Shown piece after piece: positions 7,095 to 15,113 of a stretch of DNA of 35,827 nt. A model generated the notes under the pieces. That model saw nothing but the letters and a program-made list of their open reading frames with translations, was not told the origin of the DNA and made no database searches. The position numbers and the translations under genes are program-made. Numbering within the stretch: the stretch's first letter is position 1; every line of letters starts with the position of its first letter. The DNA is from Methanobacteriota archaeon (GTDB lineage: Archaea > Thermoplasmatota > Poseidoniia > Poseidoniales > Poseidoniaceae). Where the stretch lies: NCBI GenBank assembly GCA_011524855.1, contig WTJK01000052.1:1-35827 (forward strand), in the 5' to 3' direction.

Positions 7095-8471
7095 ATCAGC
7101 AGCGAGGAAAGACGGCACCAAATGTGCCGTTTGGTCCCGCATTTCGTCCAAATGCGACATCCATGCCACCGCTCGGTCGATGCATGCTTGCTTCATCTCC
7201 CCAGCGAGCAAGGTGCCTGCCCGGTAAGCTGCGTTCAGCTCGGCCAGGTGAGCATCGTCCTCTTCAAAGAAATACATCATGTACTGATACGCAACGTCAA
7301 TGTCGGGGTTTCCGCCCAGTCGGCGGTGCTCCTCAACGGTGGCTTGACTTCCGGAAAACGCTCGTTTGATCTTCTTCTCAACGGTAGCAAGATCGTCGCG
7401 CAAAAACAACGTTGTTTTGGGCTGACTGCTGCTCATTTTGCTCCCTGTCAATCCAACAGCAAAGTGATGGTACGTGGAGGAGGGGGCGAGAAGCCCCATT
7501 CCACCGAGGTCGCGCTCCAATCGAAGCAACGCCATGCGCAAACCATGGTGGTCGCGCTTGGTGGCGGAGGGCACGTGAACATGACCTTGTTTGGGGCTGG
7601 ATACGATGTCAGAGAAGCCCAAGGATTGGACGCATTGGACAATGCGGTCGTACACGGCCGCCACCTTGGCTTTGTCAAGCCGGCCGTTGGGCTGTCGACC
7701 AAACACGTGAGCGTTGTCATCGTGAACGGATGTGCTGATCAGGACACCCGATGAGGGGGCTGTGCGGAGGTTGAACCAGTTGGTTTTGGACGCCAATCCT
7801 CTCGTGAGACGAAGGTGGGGGTCTTGATCAACACCGACAGGCACAACCACTGGGCGCAATCCTCCAAACTCATCCAGCTGCGGATGCAAGATATCACCCA
7901 CTTGAACCATGGGAGCTTGTACGTGAGCCAAATTGGTCTCACCGCTGAAGCCGTAGATGGCTTCGAATTCACTCAAGTTTGTGCGTGTACCCAAGCGAAA
8001 ACCGAGCCGTTGTACAGCGTGTCGCGTGGACTGGAAGTAGACTTGCGTGCGCTCAGGATCCAAACCGAGTGCGGCGTAATGAGCGATGTATTCCTCCATG
8101 GCGACGGAACGACCTTTGGCCAGGTCAATGCCTCGCGTGGCTTGACTCTCAAGGTCGGCCACGGCGATGGAGACATCGGCCCCTTGCTGTTGAAACCATT
8201 TGACCTGCTCGACGACCATGGAATGACCCATGTGCATCTGGCCACTGGGCATCAATCCGGTCAACACCCCAACGGCATCGCCGGTCCGCTGAGCTTCCTG
8301 AACAGCTTCCATGTCCCTGTGGGCGAACACAATGCCACGACGGTGGAGCTTGGTGGGGTTGACCATGTCAACGCCGGCCATCGGTGAGAGCCCAAATTGT
8401 TCGATGATTCGGTCGTAATCGGTGGATTGGGCACTCCCCCACGGGTCGATGGTGATGTTCTCGTTGCCCAT
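7086..8471 (-). CDS. trpS: Tryptophanyl-tRNA synthetase
   Basis: A 461-residue class I synthetase that activates tryptophan and charges tRNA-Trp in the cytosol. The ATP-binding signatures are intact: SGQMHMGH in the HIGH position (76-83) and KMSSS (345-349). The archaeal/eukaryotic form of the enzyme is indicated by the N-terminal extension with DPWG and by the EAIYGFSGETNLAH and GVDQDPHLRLTR blocks. The ATG at 8471 sits right before the conserved DPWG segment. It follows the unknown secreted protein gene by 18 bases and probably shares its transcript. Its end overlaps the convergent ZPR1 gene. Confidence 0.96.
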   Translation of the reverse strand: MGNENITIDPWGSAQSTDYDRIIEQFGLSPMAGVDMVNPTKLHRRGIVFAHRDMEAVQEAQRTGDAVGVLTGLMPSGQMHMGHSMVVEQVKWFQQQGADVSIAVADLESQATRGIDLAKGRSVAMEEYIAHYAALGLDPERTQVYFQSTRHAVQRLGFRLGTRTNLSEFEAIYGFSGETNLAHVQAPMVQVGDILHPQLDEFGGLRPVVVPVGVDQDPHLRLTRGLASKTNWFNLRTAPSSGVLISTSVHDDNAHVFGRQPNGRLDKAKVAAVYDRIVQCVQSLGFSDIVSSPKQGHVHVPSATKRDHHGLRMALLRLERDLGGMGLLAPSSTYHHFAVGLTGSKMSSSQPKTTLFLRDDLATVEKKIKRAFSGSQATVEEHRRLGGNPDIDVAYQYMMYFFEEDDAHLAELNAAYRAGTLLAGEMKQACIDRAVAWMSHLDEMRDQTAHLVPSFLAADSR

Positions 8472-8489
8472 GGTTGTCCCTTCCTTGGG

Positions 8490-9827
8490 TCACTCGTCCT
8501 CGCCATGAAGCCTTCGCTCCACGGAAGGGGGGTTGCTGCGAATATCCAACGGGTCGTCCTTTGTCGGCCAACGACCCGCCAGAGGGCCAACGCCCTCCCG
8601 TGCAAGGATACCCAGCATCCCAACGAAGGTGGCGAGGGTGATGCCGACCACGGCATAGGTCATCCACGCACCATCGCCCTCGGCAGGTTTGGGTTCCACC
8701 AGCCAGGTGAACCTGAGGGAAGGGTCGTCAATGAACCGCTTGGACCATCGGAAAAGGTCCGTCGTTGCATGACCCGCAACGGTGACGGCGGCGGTGTGGT
8801 TGTTCCAAAACGTGGACTGTCCAAGGACGTCGTGGTCAACGTCGGAGGCGTTGAGATGGACGTCAATCGTTCGGTTGTTCTGCACCGAGAGAAGAACGGT
8901 GCCGTGCTCATCCTGCCACCAACCTTCCATCGTGTTCTGCTCACCAGCGATGTTCGGAAGGTCACCGTCCGGTCCAACAACCCGAGCCACGGCCACTCCC
9001 TCGACGTCAAGCATCCACGTGACGGGGAGGTTCCACACCATGCCGTCTTGGACGGCGGTGCATTGCTCGGTCAACAAGGGGCGGAAGCGCAAGATGCTCG
9101 TGTTGTTTTCAGCAACGAGGTTGTGTTCAAACTCAAAGCATCGCTTGGCCGCCCACGTTGACCACGCCTCACCCCACGTGGTGAGCCACGTGTCCTCTGC
9201 CGAAGTCAACATTTCCACAACCTCCCGATCGTGGCGAACGGTCGCATCGTTGATTCGCCCCACCCAGTACATGTTGACCAAACCGCCGGCTTCAACAGCG
9301 TTGCGTACGGCATCAACGTCGGCGATGCCCAACTCGAGGCTCCCCCCCCGTCGCCCAAGGTTGAACCAATCCCAAACATCTCGAGGTTCGTCTTCTGCGT
9401 CGTGCCATGCAGACACCGACAGGTCGGTGAGATCGCCGTGTACAGCGAACCCTTGGCCTTGTATCGTGGTGTGCTGGGCCATGGTGAGACCGCTCGGCGT
9501 GAACGTTGAGAGCGGGGCGTCACCCCACTTGCTGGCAGGGAGACGCTCCTCAATGTAGCGTCGGCAGGATTCAGCAACCGCACCTGGGTCGTTGTACCAG
9601 GAGAGGTGTGGCATGCCGTAACACCCGATTTCGTCGCCCAGCATCACCCGGTCCAACCCGATGTTGTTGCTCAGCCAACCGTCCTCCACCCACGCTGCTT
9701 GAGCAAGGGCCACCGGTTGCGCTGTCACCGTGACAAGGCAGGCCAGCACAAAGACGGGCAGCGCCTGCCCTACCCTTCGGTGACCCATGGGGATTGCCCA
9801 TGTTCCGTCCGCTTTGACGGTTGTCAT
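8490..9827 (-). CDS. Secreted, membrane-anchored protein of unknown function
   Basis: A 445-residue protein with an N-terminal signal sequence (ALPVFVLACLVTVTAQPVALAQA). A ~370-residue ectodomain rich in Trp and Asn follows, with three or four N-glycosylation-type NxT/NxS sites. Near the C-terminus is a single transmembrane helix (MTYAVVGITLATFVGMLGIL) with a charged cytosolic tail. The topology is type I at the cell surface. The ectodomain contains five or so cysteines that could form disulfides. I see no known catalytic motif. ATG 9827 is used here; ATG 9788 gives a shorter signal peptide and is equally plausible. It precedes trpS by 18 bases, which looks like shared transcription rather than shared function. 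Confidence 0.78.
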   Translation of the reverse strand: MTTVKADGTWAIPMGHRRVGQALPVFVLACLVTVTAQPVALAQAAWVEDGWLSNNIGLDRVMLGDEIGCYGMPHLSWYNDPGAVAESCRRYIEERLPASKWGDAPLSTFTPSGLTMAQHTTIQGQGFAVHGDLTDLSVSAWHDAEDEPRDVWDWFNLGRRGGSLELGIADVDAVRNAVEAGGLVNMYWVGRINDATVRHDREVVEMLTSAEDTWLTTWGEAWSTWAAKRCFEFEHNLVAENNTSILRFRPLLTEQCTAVQDGMVWNLPVTWMLDVEGVAVARVVGPDGDLPNIAGEQNTMEGWWQDEHGTVLLSVQNNRTIDVHLNASDVDHDVLGQSTFWNNHTAAVTVAGHATTDLFRWSKRFIDDPSLRFTWLVEPKPAEGDGAWMTYAVVGITLATFVGMLGILAREGVGPLAGRWPTKDDPLDIRSNPPSVERRLHGEDE

Positions 9828-9902
9828 CCATCAGCGACCAAAACCACCTCTTGAAGAAACAGAGGCAACAAGGCTGAAAACACCGTCCAATGAGGCGCCG
9901 CT

Positions 9903-10688
9903 GTGGAGCCGAGTGTTGAATTCGCCAAGGCATGGCAGGCGCTGGAGCCCCACTGGTCCATCAAAGCTGCGAGCGGTGGCGTCCCGTCCACGCCCTTGTA
10001 CAGCGGTTTGCGGCGGTTCCTCTCACCGATGTTGCGACCGCTGCTTCGATGGCGCATTTCTGGTGCTGGTCGGGTACCGCGTGAGGGACCGGTGATTCTC
10101 GCTGCCAATCACCTCTCTCACGTGGATCCCATCGCCGTCATCGCAGCAGCCCGCCGTACGACCTACTACCTGGCGAAGGAAGGCCATTTTGAGAAGTGGT
10201 ACACGCGTGTGGTCATGAATGCCACCGGCCAAATCGAAACCAAACGTGCCGAGGGAGGCACCGATGCGCTGGCCAGTGCCGCCACCGTGCTCGAGCAGGG
10301 GCAGGCGCTGGGCATTTTCCCCGAAGGCACGCGCTCACGCCGGACGGAGGCACCGTTCCTGCTCCCGGGAAAAACAGGAGTGGCTCGCCTCGCAGCGGCC
10401 TACCCGCACGCCAAGGTCGTGCCCATCGCACTGAACGGCACCCGGAACATCATGGCTCCAAAAGCAGACAAGTTTCCTCGGCTTTGGAAACGTTTTGAAG
10501 TGAACATTGGCCATCCGGTGAGCTGGCTGGAATGGCTGCAGCATCCCAAAGGGGGGGACATGAGTGTCCAGCAACTGATGGAGCTTGGTGCCCAAGGCGA
10601 ACACGAAGTGCGAGCGAGGCTGGCCCAATTGTACCGCACCTTCACCGACCAAATGATGGGGTCCCTGCAAGCGCTCGGAGCACCTTGA
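9903..10688 (+). CDS. PlsC-type 1-acyl-glycerol-3-phosphate acyltransferase
   Basis: A 261-residue acyltransferase of the PlsC/LPLAT family, which in bacteria adds the second acyl chain to glycerol 3-phosphate to give phosphatidic acid. The catalytic HX4D is NHLSHVDP (H70, D75). The acceptor-binding motif FPEGTRS (139-145) and the VVPIALNGT block are also present. The membrane-proximal region around residues 35-52 is hydrophobic and basic, fitting a peripheral association. The start is GTG 9903, since no ATG is available before the conserved core. Its TGA lies 17 bases before the next gene. Archaea make ether isoprenoid lipids by a different route, so this gene is of bacterial type (see findings). 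Confidence 0.9.
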   Translation: MEPSVEFAKAWQALEPHWSIKAASGGVPSTPLYSGLRRFLSPMLRPLLRWRISGAGRVPREGPVILAANHLSHVDPIAVIAAARRTTYYLAKEGHFEKWYTRVVMNATGQIETKRAEGGTDALASAATVLEQGQALGIFPEGTRSRRTEAPFLLPGKTGVARLAAAYPHAKVVPIALNGTRNIMAPKADKFPRLWKRFEVNIGHPVSWLEWLQHPKGGDMSVQQLMELGAQGEHEVRARLAQLYRTFTDQMMGSLQALGAP

Positions 10689-10705
10689 ACGTTGAAATAA
10701 CCTCG

Positions 10706-11479
10706 ATGAACAAGTCCGTTGTGGCAGCAGTGGATACGCCGTTTGGCATGCTCAACCTCGATGGCGAACTCAATCACGTCAACCCCCAACGGATGCAGGC
10801 TGAGCAACGCGGTTTGGTGCTGCTCAAAGGCATCGTCAACAAGGCGTCAACGTGGACACAACGCCGCAGCCGTTCATCGGGCAACGTCTTGCTCGTGTCC
10901 CAGGCAGGCGGATATGAATTGAGACTGGATGTCGTTGGAACGGTGGAACGCTACTTGTTGCACAACGACCCTCACCTCCGCCTCTCCTTGTTCCGGGGGA
11001 AAAACCGAACCGTCGGCTATTGCGAGGAGATCTGCATCCTGTTCAACCAACAACACCCGGGTTGCGCCATCGCCGATGGTCTCGTCTCCCTCGTCTTGCT
11101 TGGCGAAGCGGAATGGCCTCACCAGGCGACGCCACATCCGTTGCGCCGGTTCACCGAATGGGCTGAACGCGAGCGGATTGCACGCCGATGGAAATTGGGT
11201 ATCATTGAATTGACGGCGGAGGACATGGATGAGATCAACGACGTGCGCGAAGCCATGGAACTCGGCGTCCCTCACGCTGCGTTGGACATGCTCTGCGCTT
11301 TTGCTCGACGCTGCTACACGTGCAAAGGCATGGACGTTGAAGACGTGAACCTTCACTTGAAAGCCCTGTTTGAGGAATTTGACCCCAAGGACATCAAAGC
11401 CTACGCTGCATCGCCCAGCACCCCAAGTGACCGTTTGTTTTTGCCACCCCAAGGCGACGGTGCTGCTGAACAACCATGA
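10706..11479 (+). CDS. Conserved-looking protein of unknown function
   Basis: A 257-residue soluble protein that I do not recognise. The first ~140 residues look like a mixed alpha/beta domain with short strands (GLVLLKGIV, NVLLVSQ, YELRLDVVG). From ~150 it becomes helical and charged (FTEWAERERIARRWKLGIIE, then DMDEINDVREAMELGV), with a small cysteine cluster CAFARRCYTC that could bind metal. There is no signal peptide or membrane helix. The ATG at 10706 is the first in frame after the acyltransferase; TTG 10685, overlapping that stop, is an alternative. It sits between the acyltransferase and thyA in a run of same-strand genes. Confidence 0.7.
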   Translation: MNKSVVAAVDTPFGMLNLDGELNHVNPQRMQAEQRGLVLLKGIVNKASTWTQRRSRSSGNVLLVSQAGGYELRLDVVGTVERYLLHNDPHLRLSLFRGKNRTVGYCEEICILFNQQHPGCAIADGLVSLVLLGEAEWPHQATPHPLRRFTEWAERERIARRWKLGIIELTAEDMDEINDVREAMELGVPHAALDMLCAFARRCYTCKGMDVEDVNLHLKALFEEFDPKDIKAYAASPSTPSDRLFLPPQGDGAAEQP

Positions 11480-11490
11480 AGTGCTGTCCA

Positions 11491-11507
11491 ACCGACCTTG
11501 AGTCGGT
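11491..11507 (+). promoter_or_regulatory. Hairpin just upstream of thyA
   Basis: ACCGAC-CTTGA-GTCGGT forms a perfect 6-bp stem with a 5-base loop, ending six bases before the thyA ATG. The right arm runs into GGTGA, which is the only Shine-Dalgarno-like sequence for thyA, so folding could hide it. No T-run follows, so it is not a classic terminator. Confidence 0.4.
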
Positions 11508-11513
11508 GAAGCC

Positions 11514-12308
11514 ATGCGAGCCTACCTTGACCTGATGCAACACGTGCTCGACAACGGTGTGGAAAAAGGTGACCGGACCGGAACAGGGACGCTGTCTGTT
11601 TTCGGCTATCAAATGCGGTTTGACCTTGCCGAAGGGTTTCCCATGGTCACCACCAAAAAACTCCACCTCCCCTCCATCGTCCACGAATTGCTGTGGTTCC
11701 TCAAGGGCGATACCAACGTCAAGTACCTTCAGGACAACGGTGTTCGAATTTGGAACGAATGGGCCGATGAACACGGCGATTTGGGGCCGGTTTACGGGAA
11801 ACAATGGCGAGCCTGGGAAACCAAGGACGGTGCCATCATCGACCAAGTCAAGCAGGCCATTGAAACGATTCAATCCAACCCAAACAGCCGCCGCATCATC
11901 GTTTCTGCTTGGAACGTGGGCGAACTGGAGGACATGGCCCTGATGCCTTGCCACGCGTTCTTCCAATTCCATGTTGCGAACGGGAAATTGAACTGTCAAT
12001 TGTACCAACGCAGCGCCGACGTCTTCCTCGGTGTTCCCTTCAACATCGCTTCCTATGCGTTGCTCACGCACATGATGGCGCAGGTTTGTGGCCTCGAACC
12101 CGGTGTGTTTGTCCACACGCTGGGTGATGCGCACCTCTACCTTAACCACCTCGAGCAAGCCCGTCTTCAACTCACTCGCTCGCCGCTGCCGTTACCGACC
12201 CTCCAACTCAACCCCGCCATCACCAACATTGACGATTTCACCCATGAAGACATCGAAGTCGTTGGTTATGAACACCACCCGCACATCAAGGCGCCCATTG
12301 CTGTTTGA
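11514..12308 (+). CDS. thyA: Thymidylate synthase ThyA (bacterial type)
   Basis: A 264-residue folate-dependent thymidylate synthase, which methylates dUMP to dTMP while oxidising methylene-tetrahydrofolate to dihydrofolate. Length and numbering match the E. coli enzyme: the nucleophile is Cys146 in [12 protein letters not shown], and DRTGTGT (20-26), WDEWA-like [30 protein letters not shown] and [20 protein letters not shown] are intact. The C-terminus IKAPIAV closes over the active site as in bacteria. The downstream folA restores the tetrahydrofolate that ThyA consumes, a classic functional pair, 9 bases apart. The strong similarity to bacterial ThyA suggests acquisition from bacteria. Many archaea use ThyX instead. 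Confidence 0.98.
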   Translation: MRAYLDLMQHVLDNGVEKGDRTGTGTLSVFGYQMRFDLAEGFPMVTTKKLHLPSIVHELLWFLKGDTNVKYLQDNGVRIWNEWADEHGDLGPVYGKQWRAWETKDGAIIDQVKQAIETIQSNPNSRRIIVSAWNVGELEDMALMPCHAFFQFHVANGKLNCQLYQRSADVFLGVPFNIASYALLTHMMAQVCGLEPGVFVHTLGDAHLYLNHLEQARLQLTRSPLPLPTLQLNPAITNIDDFTHEDIEVVGYEHHPHIKAPIAV

Positions 12309-12317
12309 GGTGGTACC

Positions 12318-12788
12318 ATGCTCGTGATGATCTTTGCTTGTGATGAACAGAACGCCATCGGGAAGGACGGGGACCTCCCTTGGCGACAGTCCAGCGACCT
12401 CCAACACTTCAAGCGAACCACCTTGCACCGCACCGTGGTGATGGGGCGGAAAACCTGGGACAGCCTTGGGAAACCTCTCCCAAAACGTCGCAACGTGGTG
12501 ATGTCAAGGGCAACCGTTGAGGGCGAAGTGGAACAAATGGATGAAGCAGCGGTGTTGGCCTTGGCCGAAGAAGAAGACGTGTACATCATCGGCGGAGGTG
12601 AGATTTACGCCTTGTTCATGGAGCACTGCAAGGAACTCCATCGCACTGTCATCCACACAACGGTGGAGGGTGCTGATGCGTTTGCACCTCCACTGGAGGG
12701 CGAAGGGTTCCATTTGGTCGGTGAGCGGCATGTCCCGTCGGGTCCAAAGGATGACCACGCCATGACTTTTCAGCACTGGATTCGCTGA
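12318..12788 (+). CDS. folA: Dihydrofolate reductase
   Basis: A 156-residue NADPH-dependent reductase that regenerates tetrahydrofolate from the dihydrofolate made by ThyA. Motifs include NAIGKDGDLPW (12-22), the catalytic acid Asp27 in SSDLQHFK, MGRKTWDSLGKPLP in the NADPH site, and IIGGGEIY. Length is typical for bacterial chromosomal DHFR. The ATG is preceded by GAGGTGG, a good ribosome-binding site, and lies nine bases after the thyA stop. Its TGA is directly followed, with no spacer, by the stop codon of the convergent MazG-like gene. Confidence 0.97.
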   Translation: MLVMIFACDEQNAIGKDGDLPWRQSSDLQHFKRTTLHRTVVMGRKTWDSLGKPLPKRRNVVMSRATVEGEVEQMDEAAVLALAEEEDVYIIGGGEIYALFMEHCKELHRTVIHTTVEGADAFAPPLEGEGFHLVGERHVPSGPKDDHAMTFQHWIR

Positions 12789-13157
12789 TCACTCCGGCCG
12801 GTACGCCGTGACCCGAACGCCCAATCTGCCCTGAAGCGCCTCCCGTTGCATGATGCGCTCGTACTTTGCTTCAAAGGCCGCTTTGAGGTCGATTTCCATG
12901 GCCAAACTGTGCCCCATCAGAAGAATGAGGACATCAGCCATTTCCTCAGCGCATTCCGCCAACGGCTTTCCTTTGGTGACGGCAGCGGACAACTCCCCCA
13001 ATTCTTCGATGGTCAGGGCAAGACGGTAGCCCATGTCGTGACCGTTTTGTCCCGCAAAGTCGTGCTTCTGGTGAAACAAGGCCACGTTGCGCATCATGGC
13101 TTCCCATTCGTTTTGTGGCTCGTGCGCAACCCAAGCATCGACGTCCATGCCCTGCAT
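12789..13157 (-). CDS. MazG-like nucleotide pyrophosphohydrolase
   Basis: A 122-residue all-alpha NTP pyrophosphatase of the MazG/dUTPase-2 superfamily. The metal-binding helices are visible as EELGELSAAV and ECAEEMADVLILLMG, giving the ExxE...ExxD pattern. Family members hydrolyse nucleoside triphosphates to monophosphates and PPi, often removing abnormal nucleotides; the substrate here is not predictable. ATG 13157 is chosen because AAAGGA sits seven bases before it and it follows the phosphorylase stop by 25 bases; a second ATG lies three codons in. It is probably co-transcribed with the upstream phosphorylase, a nucleoside-salvage pairing. Confidence 0.88.
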   Translation of the reverse strand: MQGMDVDAWVAHEPQNEWEAMMRNVALFHQKHDFAGQNGHDMGYRLALTIEELGELSAAVTKGKPLAECAEEMADVLILLMGHSLAMEIDLKAAFEAKYERIMQREALQGRLGVRVTAYRPE

Positions 13158-13182
13158 GGGGTTCCTTTGGGCGGCCAGAGCA

Positions 13183-13959
13183 TCATCTTTTCTTGAGGAG
13201 TGCTTTGATGCAAGCCATGACGGGTCCGAGGCGCTCGTTGGCTTGAGCCGACACGGCGTGGTGGTCCAGCGCTCGGTCCGCATCGCCTGGCTCCCTGCCC
13301 GCCGCCCAGTTTGAAGCGATGCAGACGGCCACATACGGCACGTTCAGTTCCATGGCCAGTTTTGCCTCCCTGGGCATCGTCATGCCCACCATGTCCCCAC
13401 CAAGCCGTTGGATGGCGTCGACCTCTCTTGGGGTCTCAAATTGCGGTCCTTCGGTGAGCCAGTAGGTGAACCGCAACGGTGCATCGTCCGGTATGCCCTG
13501 TTCTTGACGGAGCACCTTCTCCAACAACCCGTTGTGGTCGGCTGAAAACGGCGTTGTCGCCGACGTAAACACGGAAGATGCGTCATGGAAGGTGGTGGCC
13601 CGACCGGTGAAATCGATGTACTGTTCGGCAAGCCCGACCGTACCTGGGGGAAAGGAGGGGTGGAGGGTGCCCACGGAACACACCGCCATCATGACGTCCA
13701 GGTTGGCATCGGCCATCGCACGAATGTTCGCACGGTGGTTGATGGCATGAGGAGGGCACCCCGCATCACCTCCGCCGTGATGCCGTTGGAGGAACACAAG
13801 GGTGTGTTCACCTTCATCGATGCTGACCAAACGCAGCGGAACTTCACCGTACGGTGTAGCAACGCTGAGCGCATCATCGCGGTCAATGTTGCCGAGCACG
13901 GGGCCATCGAGCGTGAGGCTGACCAATCCCGTGCCGCCGATCACACCAACGCGTGCCAT
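13183..13959 (-). CDS. MTAP/MTIP-family purine nucleoside phosphorylase
   Basis: A 258-residue enzyme of the 5'-methylthioadenosine phosphorylase family, which cleaves the nucleoside with phosphate to give a purine base and (methylthio)ribose 1-phosphate. Motifs: VGVIGGTG (4-11), the phosphate-site RHH, PPHAINHRANI, TEGPQFETPREV and VGMTMPREAKLAMEL. Toward the end, where adenine-specific MTAP has Asp residues that hold the 6-amino group, this protein reads ASNWAAG. From recalled family comparisons this Asn-Trp-Ala-Ala pattern fits 6-oxopurine enzymes such as methylthioinosine phosphorylase. The substrate call is an inference. It heads a short operon with the MazG-like gene. Confidence 0.9.
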   Translation of the reverse strand: MARVGVIGGTGLVSLTLDGPVLGNIDRDDALSVATPYGEVPLRLVSIDEGEHTLVFLQRHHGGGDAGCPPHAINHRANIRAMADANLDVMMAVCSVGTLHPSFPPGTVGLAEQYIDFTGRATTFHDASSVFTSATTPFSADHNGLLEKVLRQEQGIPDDAPLRFTYWLTEGPQFETPREVDAIQRLGGDMVGMTMPREAKLAMELNVPYVAVCIASNWAAGREPGDADRALDHHAVSAQANERLGPVMACIKALLKKR

Positions 13960-14011
13960 GGGCCTCCATCGACCCCTGCCATGTCAACCCTGCGGCGACG
14001 TAGAAGTGGTG

Positions 14012-14965
14012 TCACTCGTTCAAGCGGGCGATAAGGTCGGCCTTTTTGCCAGACACGGGCTTCCCAGCGGCCTTGAGGAGTTCCTTCAACTCGGCCACGG
14101 TCATGCTATCGTAGTCAGGAGCATCGTCCTGTTGTGCAGGGGCTTCCTCAACCTCCGCTGCAGCGGGTGCTTCGGCCTCCACTTCAGGAGCAGGTGCGTC
14201 TTCAACAGGGGCCTCGTCAACCTCATCACCGCCGGCTTCAGCGGCCTCTTCGGCCATGGCGGCGGCAAGTGCTGCAGCCTTCTTGGCCTTCAATTCAGCC
14301 TCTTCACGCTGCTCTTTGGCGTGAATTTCATCCAGCGTGGGACCGGACTGAACCACAACACCTTCCTGCAGGAGCTGGCTCTTGCGGATGGCGACCGAGC
14401 GAACGGGGTAAATGGGCTTGACACCCTTGCGGATTTCTTCCTCAAGCGTCCCGTCAAGGATGGCGGTTTGGACTTGAGCGTACGTGCTCTTGGCAGCGGA
14501 AGCGATGATGATCTCCCTGCAGCGGGTCCGCATGTCTTGCTTCACCGAGGTTTGCACGCGTTGTGCCGTAATGATGAGCGGCTTCACACGCACGAGATAA
14601 CCGTCCGTTGTGACCACATCGACCACGTCGTCAACTTTACCACGGTAGCGGCGAATTTGCCGTCGGGTGTGGTCGGTCTGGTGGTGATGGCCGATGAACG
14701 TGGTCAAGGCATCTTGACCAACGCACTCGTGAACACGGAACCGGAGGATCACGTGCATTTTGGAGAAGTCGCCGTTGAATTCTTGTTGGGTCATTTCGTA
14801 GACACGGCCGACGATGTGTTCGTCGGATTCACCGAGGGTCTCACCGATTTTCTGGAAATTCCATGGATGACGAGGGGCACGGATTGTGTACCATCGCTTC
14901 ATCTTCCACTTGTCACGTTGCTTACGTGCTGCTGCACGTGCCTTTGCACTGATTTTCTTCGCCAT
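14012..14965 (-). CDS. rps3ae: Ribosomal protein eS1 (S3Ae) with C-terminal SAP domain
   Basis: A 317-residue form of the archaeal small-subunit protein eS1 (S3Ae). The eS1 core covers about residues 1-215, opening MAKKISAKARAAARKQRDKW and including KWKMKRWYTIRAP, RRYRGKVDDVVDV and IRKGVKPIYPVRSV. A lysine/alanine helix and an Ala/Glu/Pro-rich acidic linker follow (~216-283). The last 34 residues (284-317), beginning DYDSMTVAELKELLKA and ending KKADLIARLNE, read as a SAP/HeH helix-turn-helix, a nucleic-acid-binding motif. Normal archaeal eS1 is about 200-230 residues. ATG 14965 gives the conserved basic N-terminus. It is transcribed away from the COG1325 gene. Confidence 0.95.
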   Translation of the reverse strand: MAKKISAKARAAARKQRDKWKMKRWYTIRAPRHPWNFQKIGETLGESDEHIVGRVYEMTQQEFNGDFSKMHVILRFRVHECVGQDALTTFIGHHHQTDHTRRQIRRYRGKVDDVVDVVTTDGYLVRVKPLIITAQRVQTSVKQDMRTRCREIIIASAAKSTYAQVQTAILDGTLEEEIRKGVKPIYPVRSVAIRKSQLLQEGVVVQSGPTLDEIHAKEQREEAELKAKKAAALAAAMAEEAAEAGGDEVDEAPVEDAPAPEVEAEAPAAAEVEEAPAQQDDAPDYDSMTVAELKELLKAAGKPVSGKKADLIARLNE

Positions 14966-15029
14966 GGTGTTCAACTCGGTTCGTGTCTTGCGGGGGCTAC
15001 CCCACTTGCAAGCCTGCGACCAACCTCCC

Positions 15030-15038
15030 CTATTTGAA
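15030..15038 (-). promoter_or_regulatory. Possible TATA box for eS1
   Basis: The minus strand reads TTCAAATAG, the most AT-rich point upstream of the eS1 gene. A start ~25 nt downstream would leave a leader of roughly 40 nt. The same TTCAAAT core occurs before tRNA-Pro and before the thioredoxin-like lipoprotein. Confidence 0.35.
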
Positions 15039-15113
15039 GAAGCCTGCAACGCAGAGCACGCCGTCAACCCCGAACAACGACAACCTCATGTCCGTCCCGC
15101 CTGTCGTAGCACC

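Noticed and set aside
13802-15037. 411-codon plus-strand open frame opposite eS1 and the phosphorylase
   Set aside because: It is antisense to two clear genes, its translation is Leu/His/Cys-rich with no domain, and high GC with biased codons produces such shadows.
14886-15113. N-terminal extension of the COG1325 protein
   Set aside because: It overlaps the start of the divergent eS1 gene and its sequence is unlike the family; GTG 15114 fits the usual length.
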